64,000 bases of DNA from Streptomyces sp. NBC_01214 (GTDB lineage: Bacteria; Actinomycetota; Actinomycetes; Streptomycetales; Streptomycetaceae). Both the position numbers and the translations under genes were made by a program. The stretch covers positions 1,382,501-1,446,500 of the forward strand of contig NZ_JAPEOS010000002.1 of the NCBI RefSeq assembly GCF_026340975.1. The letters are read 5' to 3'. Positions 48,866 to 58,893 of the stretch are shown piece after piece. The notes below the pieces were generated by a model that saw nothing but the letters and a program-made list of their open reading frames with translations, was not told the origin of the DNA and made no database searches. How positions within the stretch are numbered: the first letter of the stretch is position 1; each line of letters begins with the position of its first letter.

Positions 48866-50191
48866 ATGCCGACGGCCGAGGAAGACCGCACCAGCCGACG
48901 GCTGGCCTGGTGCGTGGCGCACCTGCTGCGCCACGCACCGGACCGCGTCGTCACCGACATGATCGGCAGGCTGGACGAGCCCACGCGCAAGTACCTGTGC
49001 CGGGACGAGTGGCTGTCGGCCTCGACCGTCACCCTGCTGCTGCGCCACGGCGGCGCGGCCGACCGGACCTTCATCGCGCGCAACCCCCGGGTCGTGGGCA
49101 GGCCGCTGCCCGGCCTGCCCGGCCCCATCCGCTACGCCCGCCGCCGCACACCGCCCGAACTCCTGCCGGTGCTCCGCGCCGAGCTCGGTAGGGACCCCGC
49201 CGAGGAACCGCTCAGCGCGGCCGAGCTGGTCGGCCTGCTGCGCCGGCACGGCAGGCGCGGACCGCGGGTCCCGCTGGACGTCCTGGCGCTGCGCCACCGG
49301 CCGGACCCGGAGCTGCTGCTCGCCGAGCACCTCCGCGAGCCGCTGCCGACCGGCGCGGTCGAGGCCCTGCTGCTCGCCCTGGACCTGCCCCTGGAGACCG
49401 TCCACGCGTTCCTGGCCGCCCCGGCGGCGCCGGACGGGCGCTCCTGGCACCGGCCCGCCGTCCGCGCCGTGCGGATGGGAGCGGTCACGCACGAGGAACT
49501 CGTCGCCCACGTCGCCCCTGCGCACCGCACCCTGCTGCTCGCCCGCCTCCCCGACACCCACGGCCTGCGCTGGACCCTGCCCGAACGGGCCGGCATGCAG
49601 ACGGCCGTCCTACGGACCCTGCGCCCGCTGGGGGACGATCCCCGCCTGTGGGCCGAGCTACTGAGGCACGCACCCGGCTACCGGGGCCCGCTGCCCGCGC
49701 TGGTCGCCGCCCTGACCGACGGCACCGTGCCCGAGGCGGCCGACGCCGGTGCGCCCGGACCCGACCTCGTCCGCGCGGTGCGCCACCTGGCCCCGAAGGC
49801 CGTCGAACCCTACGGGGGCGTGGAGCGCGAGCTGGCGTTGGCGAGCCTCGCCGTGCCGATGGACAGCGTCGCCGAGGACATCCGCTGGGTGCGCGACTGC
49901 ATCGACCGCGGCCTGCTCACCGGCCAGGACGTGATCCGGCACAAGCTGCCGGCCTGCTGGGCCCTGGACCAGGACCACTGGCTCGGCGACGTGGACCATC
50001 CCGACCGGCACGACCGCCCCGCGGCCGTCCTCGCCTCGCACGCCGAGGCCGACCAGCTCCTGGCCCTCGCCCTCGACGAGGACCCCGAGGCCTGGTGGAG
50101 CGTCGCCCGGACGCTCCCGGAGTTCGCCGGAACGCTCCCGCACCTGCTTCTGCGGGTAACGGAAGGGGGCTCCGTGTCCGGCCGCTCATGA
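48866..50191 (+). CDS. Hypothetical Leu/Arg-rich protein
   Basis: A soluble protein of 441 residues with repeated Leu-rich helices and many LLRH/LARL patterns, suggesting an all-alpha repeat (HEAT-like) fold. No enzymatic motif, signal or membrane segment is seen. ATG 48866 follows a GAGGCGGA at a good distance. An upstream in-frame ATG (48815) lies in a GTAC-rich tract (GTACGAG repeated) with the binding site abutting it, and is less likely. It lies just before dxr. Function unknown. Confidence 0.75.
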   Translation: MPTAEEDRTSRRLAWCVAHLLRHAPDRVVTDMIGRLDEPTRKYLCRDEWLSASTVTLLLRHGGAADRTFIARNPRVVGRPLPGLPGPIRYARRRTPPELLPVLRAELGRDPAEEPLSAAELVGLLRRHGRRGPRVPLDVLALRHRPDPELLLAEHLREPLPTGAVEALLLALDLPLETVHAFLAAPAAPDGRSWHRPAVRAVRMGAVTHEELVAHVAPAHRTLLLARLPDTHGLRWTLPERAGMQTAVLRTLRPLGDDPRLWAELLRHAPGYRGPLPALVAALTDGTVPEAADAGAPGPDLVRAVRHLAPKAVEPYGGVERELALASLAVPMDSVAEDIRWVRDCIDRGLLTGQDVIRHKLPACWALDQDHWLGDVDHPDRHDRPAAVLASHAEADQLLALALDEDPEAWWSVARTLPEFAGTLPHLLLRVTEGGSVSGRS

Positions 50192-50212
50192 CTTGCGGCA
50201 ACAATGGGGGGC

Positions 50213-51466
50213 ATGAGCGACCGCCCAGCCCCCCTCGCCGACCCGCACCTCCTCTTCGACCCCGCGGCCGGCCTCCGGGACATCGTCATCCTCGGGTCCA
50301 CCGGGTCCATCGGGACCCAGGCCATCGACCTCGCCCTGCGCAACCCGGACCGGTTCAGGGTCACCGCCCTGTCCGCCGCCGGCGGGCGGGTGGAGCTGCT
50401 GGCCGAGCAGGCCCGGCTGCTGCGGGTCACGACCGTGGCCGTCGCCCGCGAGGACGTCGTACCGGCCCTGAAAGAGGCGCTGAGCGCCCGGTACGGGCCG
50501 TCCGAGCCGCTGCCCGAGATCCTGGCCGGTCCGGACGCCGCGGCCGAACTCGCCGCTTCCGAGTGCCACACCGTCCTCAACGGCATCACCGGTTCCATCG
50601 GCCTCGCGCCGACCCTCGCCGCACTGCGGGCGGGCCGGACCCTGGCCCTGGCCAACAAGGAGTCGCTGATCGTCGGCGGCCCGCTGGTCAAGGCCCTGGC
50701 GAAGCCCGGCCAGATCATCCCGGTGGACTCCGAGCACGCGGCGCTCTTCCAGGCGCTCGCCGCCGGCACCCGCGCCGACGTCCGCAAGCTCGTGGTGACC
50801 GCCTCCGGCGGTCCCTTCCGCGGCCGCACCCGCGCAGAGCTCGCGAGCGTGACCGTCGAGGACGCGCTCGCGCACCCCACCTGGGCCATGGGCCCGGTGA
50901 TCACGGTGAACTCCGCGACCCTGGTCAACAAGGGGCTGGAGGTCATCGAGGCGCACCTGCTCTACGACATCCCCTTCGACCGCATCGAGGTCGTGGTCCA
51001 CCCGCAGTCCTACGTGCACTCGATGGTGGAGTTCACCGACGGCTCCACGCTCGCCCAGGCCACCCCGCCGGACATGCGCGGCCCCATCGCCATCGGCCTC
51101 GGCTGGCCCGAGCGGATCCCGGACGCGGCCCCCGCCTTCGACTGGACCAAGGCCTCCACCTGGGAGTTCTTCCCGCTGGACACCGAGGCCTTCCCGTCGG
51201 TGGGCCTCGCCCGGCACGTCGGCACGCTTGGCGGCACCGCCCCGGCCGTGTTCAATGCGGCCAACGAGGAGTGCGTCGAAGCATTCCTGGCAGGTCGGCT
51301 GCCGTTCACAGCAATCATGGATACGGTCTCTGCCGTGGTCGACGAGCACGGGACGCCTGAGTCGGGAACCTCCCTGACGGTCCAGGACGTCCTTGAAGCA
51401 GAGGCCTGGGCCAGGGCCCGGGCGCGGGAGATGGCGGCTCGGGCCGCCGTGGAGGCGCGCGCATGA
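50213..51466 (+). CDS. dxr: 1-deoxy-D-xylulose 5-phosphate reductoisomerase
   Basis: Second step of the MEP isoprenoid pathway: DXP to 2-C-methylerythritol 4-phosphate with NADPH. The 417-residue protein has the NADPH motif VILGSTGSIGTQAIDL and ALANKESLIVGG, the metal/substrate site VDSEHAALFQ, the flexible-loop motif TASGGPFRG, and VVHPQSYVHSMVEF. ATG 50213 is chosen; an ATG three codons earlier is in frame. Its stop overlaps the rseP start. The pathway gene ispG lies 1.5 kb downstream. Confidence 0.96.
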   Translation: MSDRPAPLADPHLLFDPAAGLRDIVILGSTGSIGTQAIDLALRNPDRFRVTALSAAGGRVELLAEQARLLRVTTVAVAREDVVPALKEALSARYGPSEPLPEILAGPDAAAELAASECHTVLNGITGSIGLAPTLAALRAGRTLALANKESLIVGGPLVKALAKPGQIIPVDSEHAALFQALAAGTRADVRKLVVTASGGPFRGRTRAELASVTVEDALAHPTWAMGPVITVNSATLVNKGLEVIEAHLLYDIPFDRIEVVVHPQSYVHSMVEFTDGSTLAQATPPDMRGPIAIGLGWPERIPDAAPAFDWTKASTWEFFPLDTEAFPSVGLARHVGTLGGTAPAVFNAANEECVEAFLAGRLPFTAIMDTVSAVVDEHGTPESGTSLTVQDVLEAEAWARARAREMAARAAVEARA

Positions 51467-52764
51467 CACTACTGATGACGGTGCTCGGGGTCGTGGTCTT
51501 CGCGGTCGGCCTGCTGGTCTCCATCGCCTGGCACGAGCTGGGGCACCTCTCCACGGCCAAGGTCTTCGGCATTCGCGTGCCGCAGTACATGGTGGGCTTC
51601 GGGCCGACCATCTGGTCGCGGAGGAAGGGCGAGACCGAGTACGGGATCAAGGCCATCCCGATGGGCGGCTACATCCGCATGATCGGGATGTTCCCGCCCG
51701 GCGAGGACGGCAAGGTCACCGCACGCTCCACCTCGCCGTTCCGGTCGATGATCGAGGACGCGCGCTCGGCGGCGTACGAGGAGCTCCAGCCCGGGGACGA
51801 GAGCCGGCTCTTCTACACGCGCAAGCCGTGGAAGCGCGTGATCGTGATGTTCGCCGGGCCGTTCATGAACCTGATCCTGGCCGTGGCGATCTTCCTCACG
51901 ACCCTGATGACCTTCGGGCTCAACACCCAGACCACCTCGGTCGCCACCGTCTCGGACTGCGTCATCCAGCAGAGCGAGAAGCGCGACAAGTGCGCCCCAA
52001 GTGACCCGGCCGCCCCCGCCAAGGCCGCGGGCCTGAAGGCGGGCGACAAGATCGTCGCCTTCAACGGCCGATCGGTCGGCGACTGGTCCGCCCTGCAGAA
52101 GAACATCCGCGCCACCGTCGGCCCCGCCACGATCACGGTGGAGCGGGCCGGACAGCGCGTGGACCTCAAGGCGAACCTGATCGAGAACAAGGTCGCCAAG
52201 ACGGACGGCAGCGGCCGGTACGTCAAGGACGAGTACGTCACCGCGGGCTTCCTCGGCTTCGCCCCCGCCTCCGGCTACGTCCCGCAGTCCTTCGGCCAGT
52301 CCGTCGACCGCATGGGCGAGATGATGCAGGCCGGCGTCCAGTCGCTGGTCGAACTCCCGACCAAGGTCCCCGACCTGTGGAACGCGGCCTTCAACGGGGC
52401 CGAGCGCAAGCAGGACAGCCCGATGGGCGTCGTCGGCGCGGCGCGGGTCAGCGGTGAGATCTTCACCCTCGACATCCCCGCCCAGCACCAGCTGGTCTTC
52501 TTCCTCAACCTGCTGGCCGGCTTCAACCTGTCGCTGTTCCTGTTCAACATGCTGCCGCTGCTCCCGCTCGACGGCGGACACATCGCCGGCGCCCTGTGGG
52601 AGTCGGTCCGGCGCACCGTCGCACGGATCTTCCGGCGCCCCGACCCCGGCCCGTTCGACGTGGCGAAGCTGATGCCCGTCGCGTACGTGGTCGCGGGCCT
52701 GTTCATCTGCTTCACGCTGCTGGTGATGGTGGCCGACGTGGTCAACCCGATCAAGATCACCTAG
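51463..52764 (+). CDS. rseP: Site-2 zinc metalloprotease (RseP/RasP type)
   Basis: Intramembrane protease of the M50 family, 433 residues. Zinc motif HELGH lies in the first membrane segment (IAWHELGHLSTAK), a PDZ domain is in the middle (AGLKAGDKIVAFNGRSV), and the third zinc ligand region is NMLPLLPLDGGH near residue 370. These proteases cut anti-sigma factors and signal-peptide remnants. ATG overlaps the dxr stop by four bases, so it is translationally coupled to dxr. Confidence 0.94.
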   Translation: MTLLMTVLGVVVFAVGLLVSIAWHELGHLSTAKVFGIRVPQYMVGFGPTIWSRRKGETEYGIKAIPMGGYIRMIGMFPPGEDGKVTARSTSPFRSMIEDARSAAYEELQPGDESRLFYTRKPWKRVIVMFAGPFMNLILAVAIFLTTLMTFGLNTQTTSVATVSDCVIQQSEKRDKCAPSDPAAPAKAAGLKAGDKIVAFNGRSVGDWSALQKNIRATVGPATITVERAGQRVDLKANLIENKVAKTDGSGRYVKDEYVTAGFLGFAPASGYVPQSFGQSVDRMGEMMQAGVQSLVELPTKVPDLWNAAFNGAERKQDSPMGVVGAARVSGEIFTLDIPAQHQLVFFLNLLAGFNLSLFLFNMLPLLPLDGGHIAGALWESVRRTVARIFRRPDPGPFDVAKLMPVAYVVAGLFICFTLLVMVADVVNPIKIT

Positions 52765-52792
52765 CTTGCCGGGGGCGTGACCCAGTCGTACC

Positions 52793-52821
52793 GGAGCCGG
52801 GCACGGATCGTGCCCGGCTCC
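52793..52821 (+). terminator. Terminator after rseP
   Basis: A perfect 13-bp stem GGAGCCGGGCACG/CGTGCCCGGCTCC with a GAT loop, 28 bases beyond the rseP stop and followed by CTACGATC. It separates dxr-rseP from ispG. Confidence 0.82.
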
Positions 52822-52939
52822 CTACGATCGGGTGGCGCACCCCCTCGGATGCACGGCCCGCTCCTGGGTTGGCGTAATCTCGAAGCCTGGAGCCCGCCGA
52901 TCTCGGGACCTTGATCCACACCTTGGGGTTGCACAGCAG

Positions 52940-54097
<1,158 letters not shown>

Positions 54098-54103
54098 CCT
54101 TCC

Positions 54104-54232
54104 GGGCTCGGCTCGTCTCCGGGGCGCCGGTGGCCGGCTCGTGGCGGCGTGCGTGCTCGGAATCGCTCGTGCCTCGCGATTCCTGCGCGCGCCCGCCGTC
54201 ACTCCCCGGCGCGCCCCTTCGGCTCGCTCGCC
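54104..54232. repeat. Structured 129-bp repeat family, copy B
   Basis: Starts 7 bases after the ispG stop. By eye it differs from copy C at four positions. The central hairpin GGAATCGC (54159-54166) with GCGATTCC (54176-54183) is perfect. Outer segments GGGGC...GCCGG and CCGGC..GCCCC can also pair. Any protein reading of it is judged spurious. Confidence 0.85.
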
Positions 54233-54241
54233 TGTGTTCTT

Positions 54242-54370
54242 GGGCTCGGCTCGTCTCCGGGGCGCCGGTGGCCGGCTCGTGACGGCGTGCGTGCTCGGAA
54301 TCGCTCGTGCCTCACGATTCCTGCGCGCGCTCACCGTCACTCCCCGGCGCGCCCCTTCGGCTCGCTCGCC
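54242..54370. repeat. Structured 129-bp repeat family, copy C
   Basis: Second tandem copy, 138 bases after copy B, same length. Its second helix GTGACGG/CCGTCAC is perfect, where copy B has one G-T wobble. The rest of the 415-base gap, to the acetyltransferase start at 54513, shows no further structure. Confidence 0.85.
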
Positions 54371-54512
54371 CGGTGCGGGCTTCGTCAGTGGCCCCGGCAT
54401 CGTTCCCGCAGTTCGGGGGCGGTCCGGGGCTCTTTCGTGACCTCGGACGCGGCATCCCCGGGCCCCGCCGGGTACAGTGCGGAGATCAGCAGACTTGCAT
54501 GGTGAGGCCCCA

Positions 54513-55358
54513 GTGTTGACGCAGACCACCACCCGGGTCCTTGAGCCCAGTGATCTCGACGCCGCGATGGAAATCCTCGGACGCGAGCCGGTCGAGAACG
54601 CCTTCGTCACCTCCCGGGTCCAGGTCGCCGGACTCGACCCCTGGCGCCTGGGCGGCGAGATGTGGGGCTGGTACGCCGACGGCGAGCTCCGCTCGCTCTG
54701 CTACGCCGGCGCCAACCTGGTCCCCGTCTGCGCCGGACCCGACGCCGTACGCGCCTTCGCCGACCGGGCCCGCCGCACCGGCCGCCGCTGCTCCTCCATC
54801 GTCGGCCCCGCCGAGGCCACCCGGCTGCTGTGGCAGCTCCTGGAGCCCAGCTGGGGCCCGGCCCGCGAGATCCGCTCCCACCAGCCGCTCATGGTCATCG
54901 AGCGCCCGTCCACCACGGTCGAGGCCGACCCGCAGGTCCGCCGGATCCGCAAGGACGAGATGGACCTGATCATGCCCGCCTGCGTGGCCATGTTCACCGA
55001 GGAGGTCGGCATCTCGCCGATGGCCGGTGACGGCGGGCTGCTCTACCAGGCCCGCGTCGCCGAACTCGTCGCCAGCGGCCGTTCCTTCGCCCGCGTCGAC
55101 GACGGCAAGGTCGTCTTCAAGGCCGAGATCGGCGCCGCCACCGCCCGCGCCTGCCAGATCCAGGGCGTGTGGGTGGACCCCGAGTTCCGCGGCCTCGGCC
55201 ACTCGGAGACCGGGATGGCCGCCGTCGTCGCCTACGCGCTGCGGGACGTGGCCCCCGTGGTCAGCCTGTACGTGAACGATTTCAACACCGCCGCGCGGGC
55301 GTCCTACCGCCGCGTGGGCTTCCGCGAGGTCGGCGCGTTCATGAGCGTGCTCTTCTGA
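54513..55358 (+). CDS. GNAT-family N-acetyltransferase
   Basis: A 281-residue protein with a C-terminal GNAT domain: acetyl-CoA-binding loop VDPEFRGLGHSETGM near residue 225 and the last strands VSLYVNDFNTAARASYRRVGF. The N-terminal half is a second, divergent GNAT-like or DUF4081-like domain. Start GTG 54513 has GGTGAGG 5 bases upstream. Acceptor substrate unknown. A second, smaller acetyltransferase follows. Confidence 0.85.
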   Translation: MLTQTTTRVLEPSDLDAAMEILGREPVENAFVTSRVQVAGLDPWRLGGEMWGWYADGELRSLCYAGANLVPVCAGPDAVRAFADRARRTGRRCSSIVGPAEATRLLWQLLEPSWGPAREIRSHQPLMVIERPSTTVEADPQVRRIRKDEMDLIMPACVAMFTEEVGISPMAGDGGLLYQARVAELVASGRSFARVDDGKVVFKAEIGAATARACQIQGVWVDPEFRGLGHSETGMAAVVAYALRDVAPVVSLYVNDFNTAARASYRRVGFREVGAFMSVLF

Positions 55359-55445
55359 CACCCGGCCGCACCTGATCCGGACGGCGGGCCACGGACCTCG
55401 GCCATGGCATTCCGGCAGCCCCGTACCGCGAAGTAAGGTCGCCGC

Positions 55446-55988
55446 ATGCTGCCTTCCGGAGTCCGCATCGGTCCCCTCGACCTCGCCGCCCGCGTGGACG
55501 AGGCCCTGCGCGTGCAGGCCGTCGCCTTCGGCCTCAGCGAGGAGGAGGTCGGCATCCGGCGGTACATCGTCCAGCGCCACATGACCTGCCGCGGCGCCCG
55601 CGCCCTCGGGGCGTTCGCCGAGGACGGCGCGCTCACCGGCTTCGTGTACGGGATGCCGAACGACCGCACCCACTGGTGGTCCACCATCGTCGAGCCCTAC
55701 CTGCGGGCCGGCGGGTACGAGGACTGGCTCGACGGATCCTTCGTGATCACCGAGCTGCACGTCCACCCCGGTTTCCAGGGCCACGGCGTCGGCCGCGCCC
55801 TCATCACGGGCATCACCGACGACGCGGCCGAACCCCGCTCGATCCTCTCCGCCATCGACACCGAGAGCCCCGCCCGCGGCCTCTACCGGGCCCTCGGCTA
55901 CAGCGACCTCGCCCGCCAGGTCCACTTCCCGAGCGCGAGCATGCCGTACGCCGTCATGGGCGCCACCCTGCCGCTGACCAGGCCCTGA
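55446..55988 (+). CDS. GNAT-family N-acetyltransferase (small)
   Basis: A 180-residue single-domain acetyltransferase with the CoA pyrophosphate loop HPGFQGHGVGRALITG around residue 110 and the C-terminal RGLYRALGYSDLAR. Substrate unknown. Lies 87 bases after the previous acetyltransferase and 42 bases before proS, so it may be transcribed with either. Confidence 0.85.
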   Translation: MLPSGVRIGPLDLAARVDEALRVQAVAFGLSEEEVGIRRYIVQRHMTCRGARALGAFAEDGALTGFVYGMPNDRTHWWSTIVEPYLRAGGYEDWLDGSFVITELHVHPGFQGHGVGRALITGITDDAAEPRSILSAIDTESPARGLYRALGYSDLARQVHFPSASMPYAVMGATLPLTRP

Positions 55989-56030
55989 AACCGGTACCGC
56001 GGGCCGCCGGGCCCCCGGTAACCTCCCGAC

Positions 56031-57731
56031 ATGTCTACGCAACACGTGCAGCGCATGTCCCGCCTCATGGCCAAGACCCTCCGCGAGGACCCGGCCGACG
56101 CCGAAACCCTCAGCCACCGGCTCCTGGTCCGCGCCGGTTACGTCCGGCGCAGCTCGGCCGGGGTATGGACGTGGCTGCCGCTCGGCAAGCGGGTCCTGGA
56201 CAACGTCTCGCGCGTCGTCCGCGAAGAGATGGACGCGATCGGGGCCCAGGAGGTGCTGCTCCCGGCCCTGCTGCCGAAGGAGCCGTACGAGGTCAGCGGG
56301 CGCTGGTCGGAGTACGGGGACCTGCTGTTCCGGCTCAAGGACCGCAAGGGTGCGGACTACCTGCTCGGGCCGACGCACGAGGAGATCTTCACCCTCGTCG
56401 TGAAGGACCAGTGCACCTCCTACAAGGACCTGCCGGTCATGCTGTACCAGATCCAGACCAAGTACCGCGACGAGGCGCGGCCCCGGTCCGGGGTGCTGCG
56501 CGGGCGCGAGTTCCAGATGAAGGACTCGTACTCCTTTGACGTGTCCGACGAGGGGCTGGAGGAGTCCTACCGGCTCCACCGCGAGGCGTACGTCCGCATC
56601 TTCGAGCGGCTCGGCCTGGACCACCGGATCGTGTCGGCCGTGTCGGGCGCGATGGGCGGCTCGGCGTCGGAGGAGTTCCTGGCCCCGGCCGAGGCGGGTG
56701 AGGACACCTTCGTGGACTGCCCCTCGTGCGACTACGCGGCCAACACGGAAGCCGTGACCTTCGCCCTCGCCCCCGCCACCGGCTCCGCGGAACACCCGGC
56801 GCTGGAAGAGGTGGACACCCCGGACACCCCGACGATCGAGACCCTGGCCGCGCACCTGGGCGTACCCGCCTCGGCGACGCTGAAGAACCTCCTGGTCAAG
56901 GTCGACGGCGAGATCACGGCCGTCGGCGTGCCCGGGGACCGGGAGGTGGACCTCGGCAAGCTGGGCGAGCACCTGGCCCCGGCCGTGGTGGAGTTGGTGA
57001 CGGCCGAGGACTTCGAGGGCCGCCCGGACCTGGTGCGCGGCTACGTGGGCCCGCAGGGTCTGGAGAAGGTCCGCTACCTGGCCGACCCGCGGGTCGCGCC
57101 CGGTACTTCGTGGGTGACGGGGGCCAACCGGGCGGACACGCACGCCCGGAACGTGGTCTGCGGGCGGGACTTCGAGGTCGACCAGTACCTGGACGTGGTG
57201 GTCGTGGAGCCGGGCGACCCCTGCCCGTCCTGCGGGGCGGGCCTGAAGCTCGACCGGGCCATCGAGATCGGGCACATCTTCCAGCTGGGCCGCAAGTACG
57301 CGGACGCCTTCGGGCTCGACGTCCTCGGCCGCGAGGGCAAGCCGGTCCGGGTCACGATGGGCTCCTACGGCATCGGCGTCTCCCGCGCGGTGGCGGCGCT
57401 GGCCGAGCAGACGGCCGACGAGCGCGGGCTGTGCTGGCCCGCGGCGGTGGCTCCGGCCGACGTCCACGTGGTGGCGGCGGGCAAGGCGGTGCCGCTCGCA
57501 CTGGCCGAGGAGGCGGCGACGGCCCTGGCCGCGGCGGGTCTGCGGGTGCTGCTGGACGACCGCCCCGGCCTGTCGCCCGGCGTGAAGCTCACGGACGCGG
57601 AACTGATCGGCGTGCCGTGGATCCTGGTGGCGGGCCGCCGCTCCGCCGACGGCGTCGTCGAACTCCAGCACCGCGCGTCGGGCACCCGCGAGGAACTCCC
57701 CCTGGCGGAGGCCCTGTCCCGCCTGGCGTAA
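56031..57731 (+). CDS. proS: Prolyl-tRNA synthetase
   Basis: Charges tRNA-Pro. The 566-residue bacterial-type class II enzyme has the N-terminal catalytic part (motif 2 region YRDEARPRSGVLRGREFQMKD), an inserted editing domain (about residues 230-390, which removes Ala from tRNA-Pro), motif 3 GSYGIGVSRAVAAL and a C-terminal anticodon-binding domain. Length and order are typical. Confidence 0.96.
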   Translation: MSTQHVQRMSRLMAKTLREDPADAETLSHRLLVRAGYVRRSSAGVWTWLPLGKRVLDNVSRVVREEMDAIGAQEVLLPALLPKEPYEVSGRWSEYGDLLFRLKDRKGADYLLGPTHEEIFTLVVKDQCTSYKDLPVMLYQIQTKYRDEARPRSGVLRGREFQMKDSYSFDVSDEGLEESYRLHREAYVRIFERLGLDHRIVSAVSGAMGGSASEEFLAPAEAGEDTFVDCPSCDYAANTEAVTFALAPATGSAEHPALEEVDTPDTPTIETLAAHLGVPASATLKNLLVKVDGEITAVGVPGDREVDLGKLGEHLAPAVVELVTAEDFEGRPDLVRGYVGPQGLEKVRYLADPRVAPGTSWVTGANRADTHARNVVCGRDFEVDQYLDVVVVEPGDPCPSCGAGLKLDRAIEIGHIFQLGRKYADAFGLDVLGREGKPVRVTMGSYGIGVSRAVAALAEQTADERGLCWPAAVAPADVHVVAAGKAVPLALAEEAATALAAAGLRVLLDDRPGLSPGVKLTDAELIGVPWILVAGRRSADGVVELQHRASGTREELPLAEALSRLA

Positions 57732-57733
57732 CC

Positions 57734-57853
57734 GGGGCTCCGCCCCGCACCCCGCCCCCGCCCCCCGCGCCTCGAACGCCGGCGAGGCTGGATCTTGGCC
57801 GAGGCCGAGCAGTTTCAGCAGTAGCGGGGGGGGAGGGTCCGGGCGGAGCCCGG
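57734..57853. repeat. Intergenic inverted-repeat element (Streptomyces GGGCTCCGCCC type)
   Basis: GGGCTCCGCCC (57735-57745) and GGGCGGAGCCC (57841-57851) are perfect 11-base arms around about 95 bases that include ACGCCGGCGAGGCTGG. Similar elements are common between convergent genes in Streptomyces (from memory). It lies between proS and the convergent SPFH gene and may terminate both transcripts. Confidence 0.6.
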
Positions 57854-57876
57854 GCAACGGTGGAAGGGCGCAGCGG

Positions 57877-58851
57877 TTACTCGCGCAGCCCGTCCCGTTC
57901 GTGCTCCGGCGGCGGCGCGTCCAGCATCAGCCCGTCCACGGAGCCGTCGAGCGCGTCCGGAGCCGGGGCCCCGTCGAGCGCGTCCGGAGCCGGGGCCGCG
58001 TCGAGCGCGCCGTCGACCTCGGCCGGCCCGGGGCCTTCGGAAGCCGGGCCGGCCGGGGCCGGTTCCTCCCGCGCGGGCGCCGCCGCAGGCGGAGGGGCCG
58101 AGCGCTCGAGGAAGCGCAACAGCTCCACCGGGAACGGCAGCACCAGCGTGGAGTTCTTCTCGGCGGCGACCGCCACGATCGTGTGCAGCAGGCGCAACTG
58201 CAACGCCGCCGGTTGTTCCGACATGACCCCCGCCGCCTCGGCGAGCTTGTGCGAGGCCTGGAGCTCCGCGTCCGCGTTGATCACACGGGCCCGGCGCTCG
58301 CGGTCCGCCTCCGCCTGCCGGGCCATCGACCGCTTCATCGTCTCGGGCAGGGAGACGTCCTTGATCTCGACCCGGTCGATCTGCACGCCCCAGCCGACCG
58401 CCGGACTGTCGATCATCAGTTCCAGGCCCTGGTTGAGCATCTCCCGGTTGGACAGCAGATCGTCCAGGTCGGACTTCCCGATGATCGACCTGAGGGAGGT
58501 CTGTGCCATCTGCGAGACGGCGAAGCGGTAGTCCTCCACCGCCACGATCGCGTTCGCCGGGTCGACGACCTTGAAGTACACGACGGCGTCCACCCGCACG
58601 GTGACGTTGTCCCGGGTGATGCCCTCCTGCGCGGGCACCGGCAGCGTCACGATCTGCATGTTCACCTTGTGGAGCCGGTCGATCACCGGAACGATCATCG
58701 CGAAGCCGGGCGGGCGTATGCCCTCCCGCAGCCTGCCGAAGCGGAAGACCAGACCCCGCTCGTACTGCTTCACCACGCGGGCCGCGGCGCCCATGTACAC
58801 CGCGACGCCCACGCCCGCGGCGATGGCCGCTGTCAGCAGTTCTTCGACCAT
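57877..58851 (-). CDS. SPFH/Band-7 (stomatin-like) membrane protein
   Basis: A 324-residue membrane-scaffold protein. One N-terminal membrane segment (about 6-25) leads to the Band 7 core (QYERGLVFRFGRL, GITRDNVTVRVDAVVYFKV, GVQIDRVEIKDVSLP) and a coiled-coil region rich in Ala, Glu and Arg. The C-terminal 75 residues are a Pro/Ala-rich tail with tandem APDALDG repeats, encoded by a 27-base direct repeat near 57945-58010. Bacterial stomatins organise lipid domains and proteases; no partner protease gene is adjacent. Confidence 0.9.
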   Translation of the reverse strand: MVEELLTAAIAAGVGVAVYMGAAARVVKQYERGLVFRFGRLREGIRPPGFAMIVPVIDRLHKVNMQIVTLPVPAQEGITRDNVTVRVDAVVYFKVVDPANAIVAVEDYRFAVSQMAQTSLRSIIGKSDLDDLLSNREMLNQGLELMIDSPAVGWGVQIDRVEIKDVSLPETMKRSMARQAEADRERRARVINADAELQASHKLAEAAGVMSEQPAALQLRLLHTIVAVAAEKNSTLVLPFPVELLRFLERSAPPPAAAPAREEPAPAGPASEGPGPAEVDGALDAAPAPDALDGAPAPDALDGSVDGLMLDAPPPEHERDGLRE

Positions 58852-58893
58852 GACGGCCCCCTGCCGGACATATCTACCTAACTACGGTATGCC

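Noticed and set aside
54104..54370. CRISPR array
   Set aside because: Two 129-base units with a 9-base spacer are far too long and too few, and there are no cas genes.
54141..54505. Small Arg/Ala-rich genes between ispG and the acetyltransferase
   Set aside because: They translate the tandem structured repeats; the protein readings are duplicated and lack ribosome binding sites. The conserved feature is base pairing, not a reading frame.
54486..57857. A 1123-codon open frame on the minus strand
   Set aside because: It is antisense to two acetyltransferases and proS, all of which have clear motifs on the plus strand.
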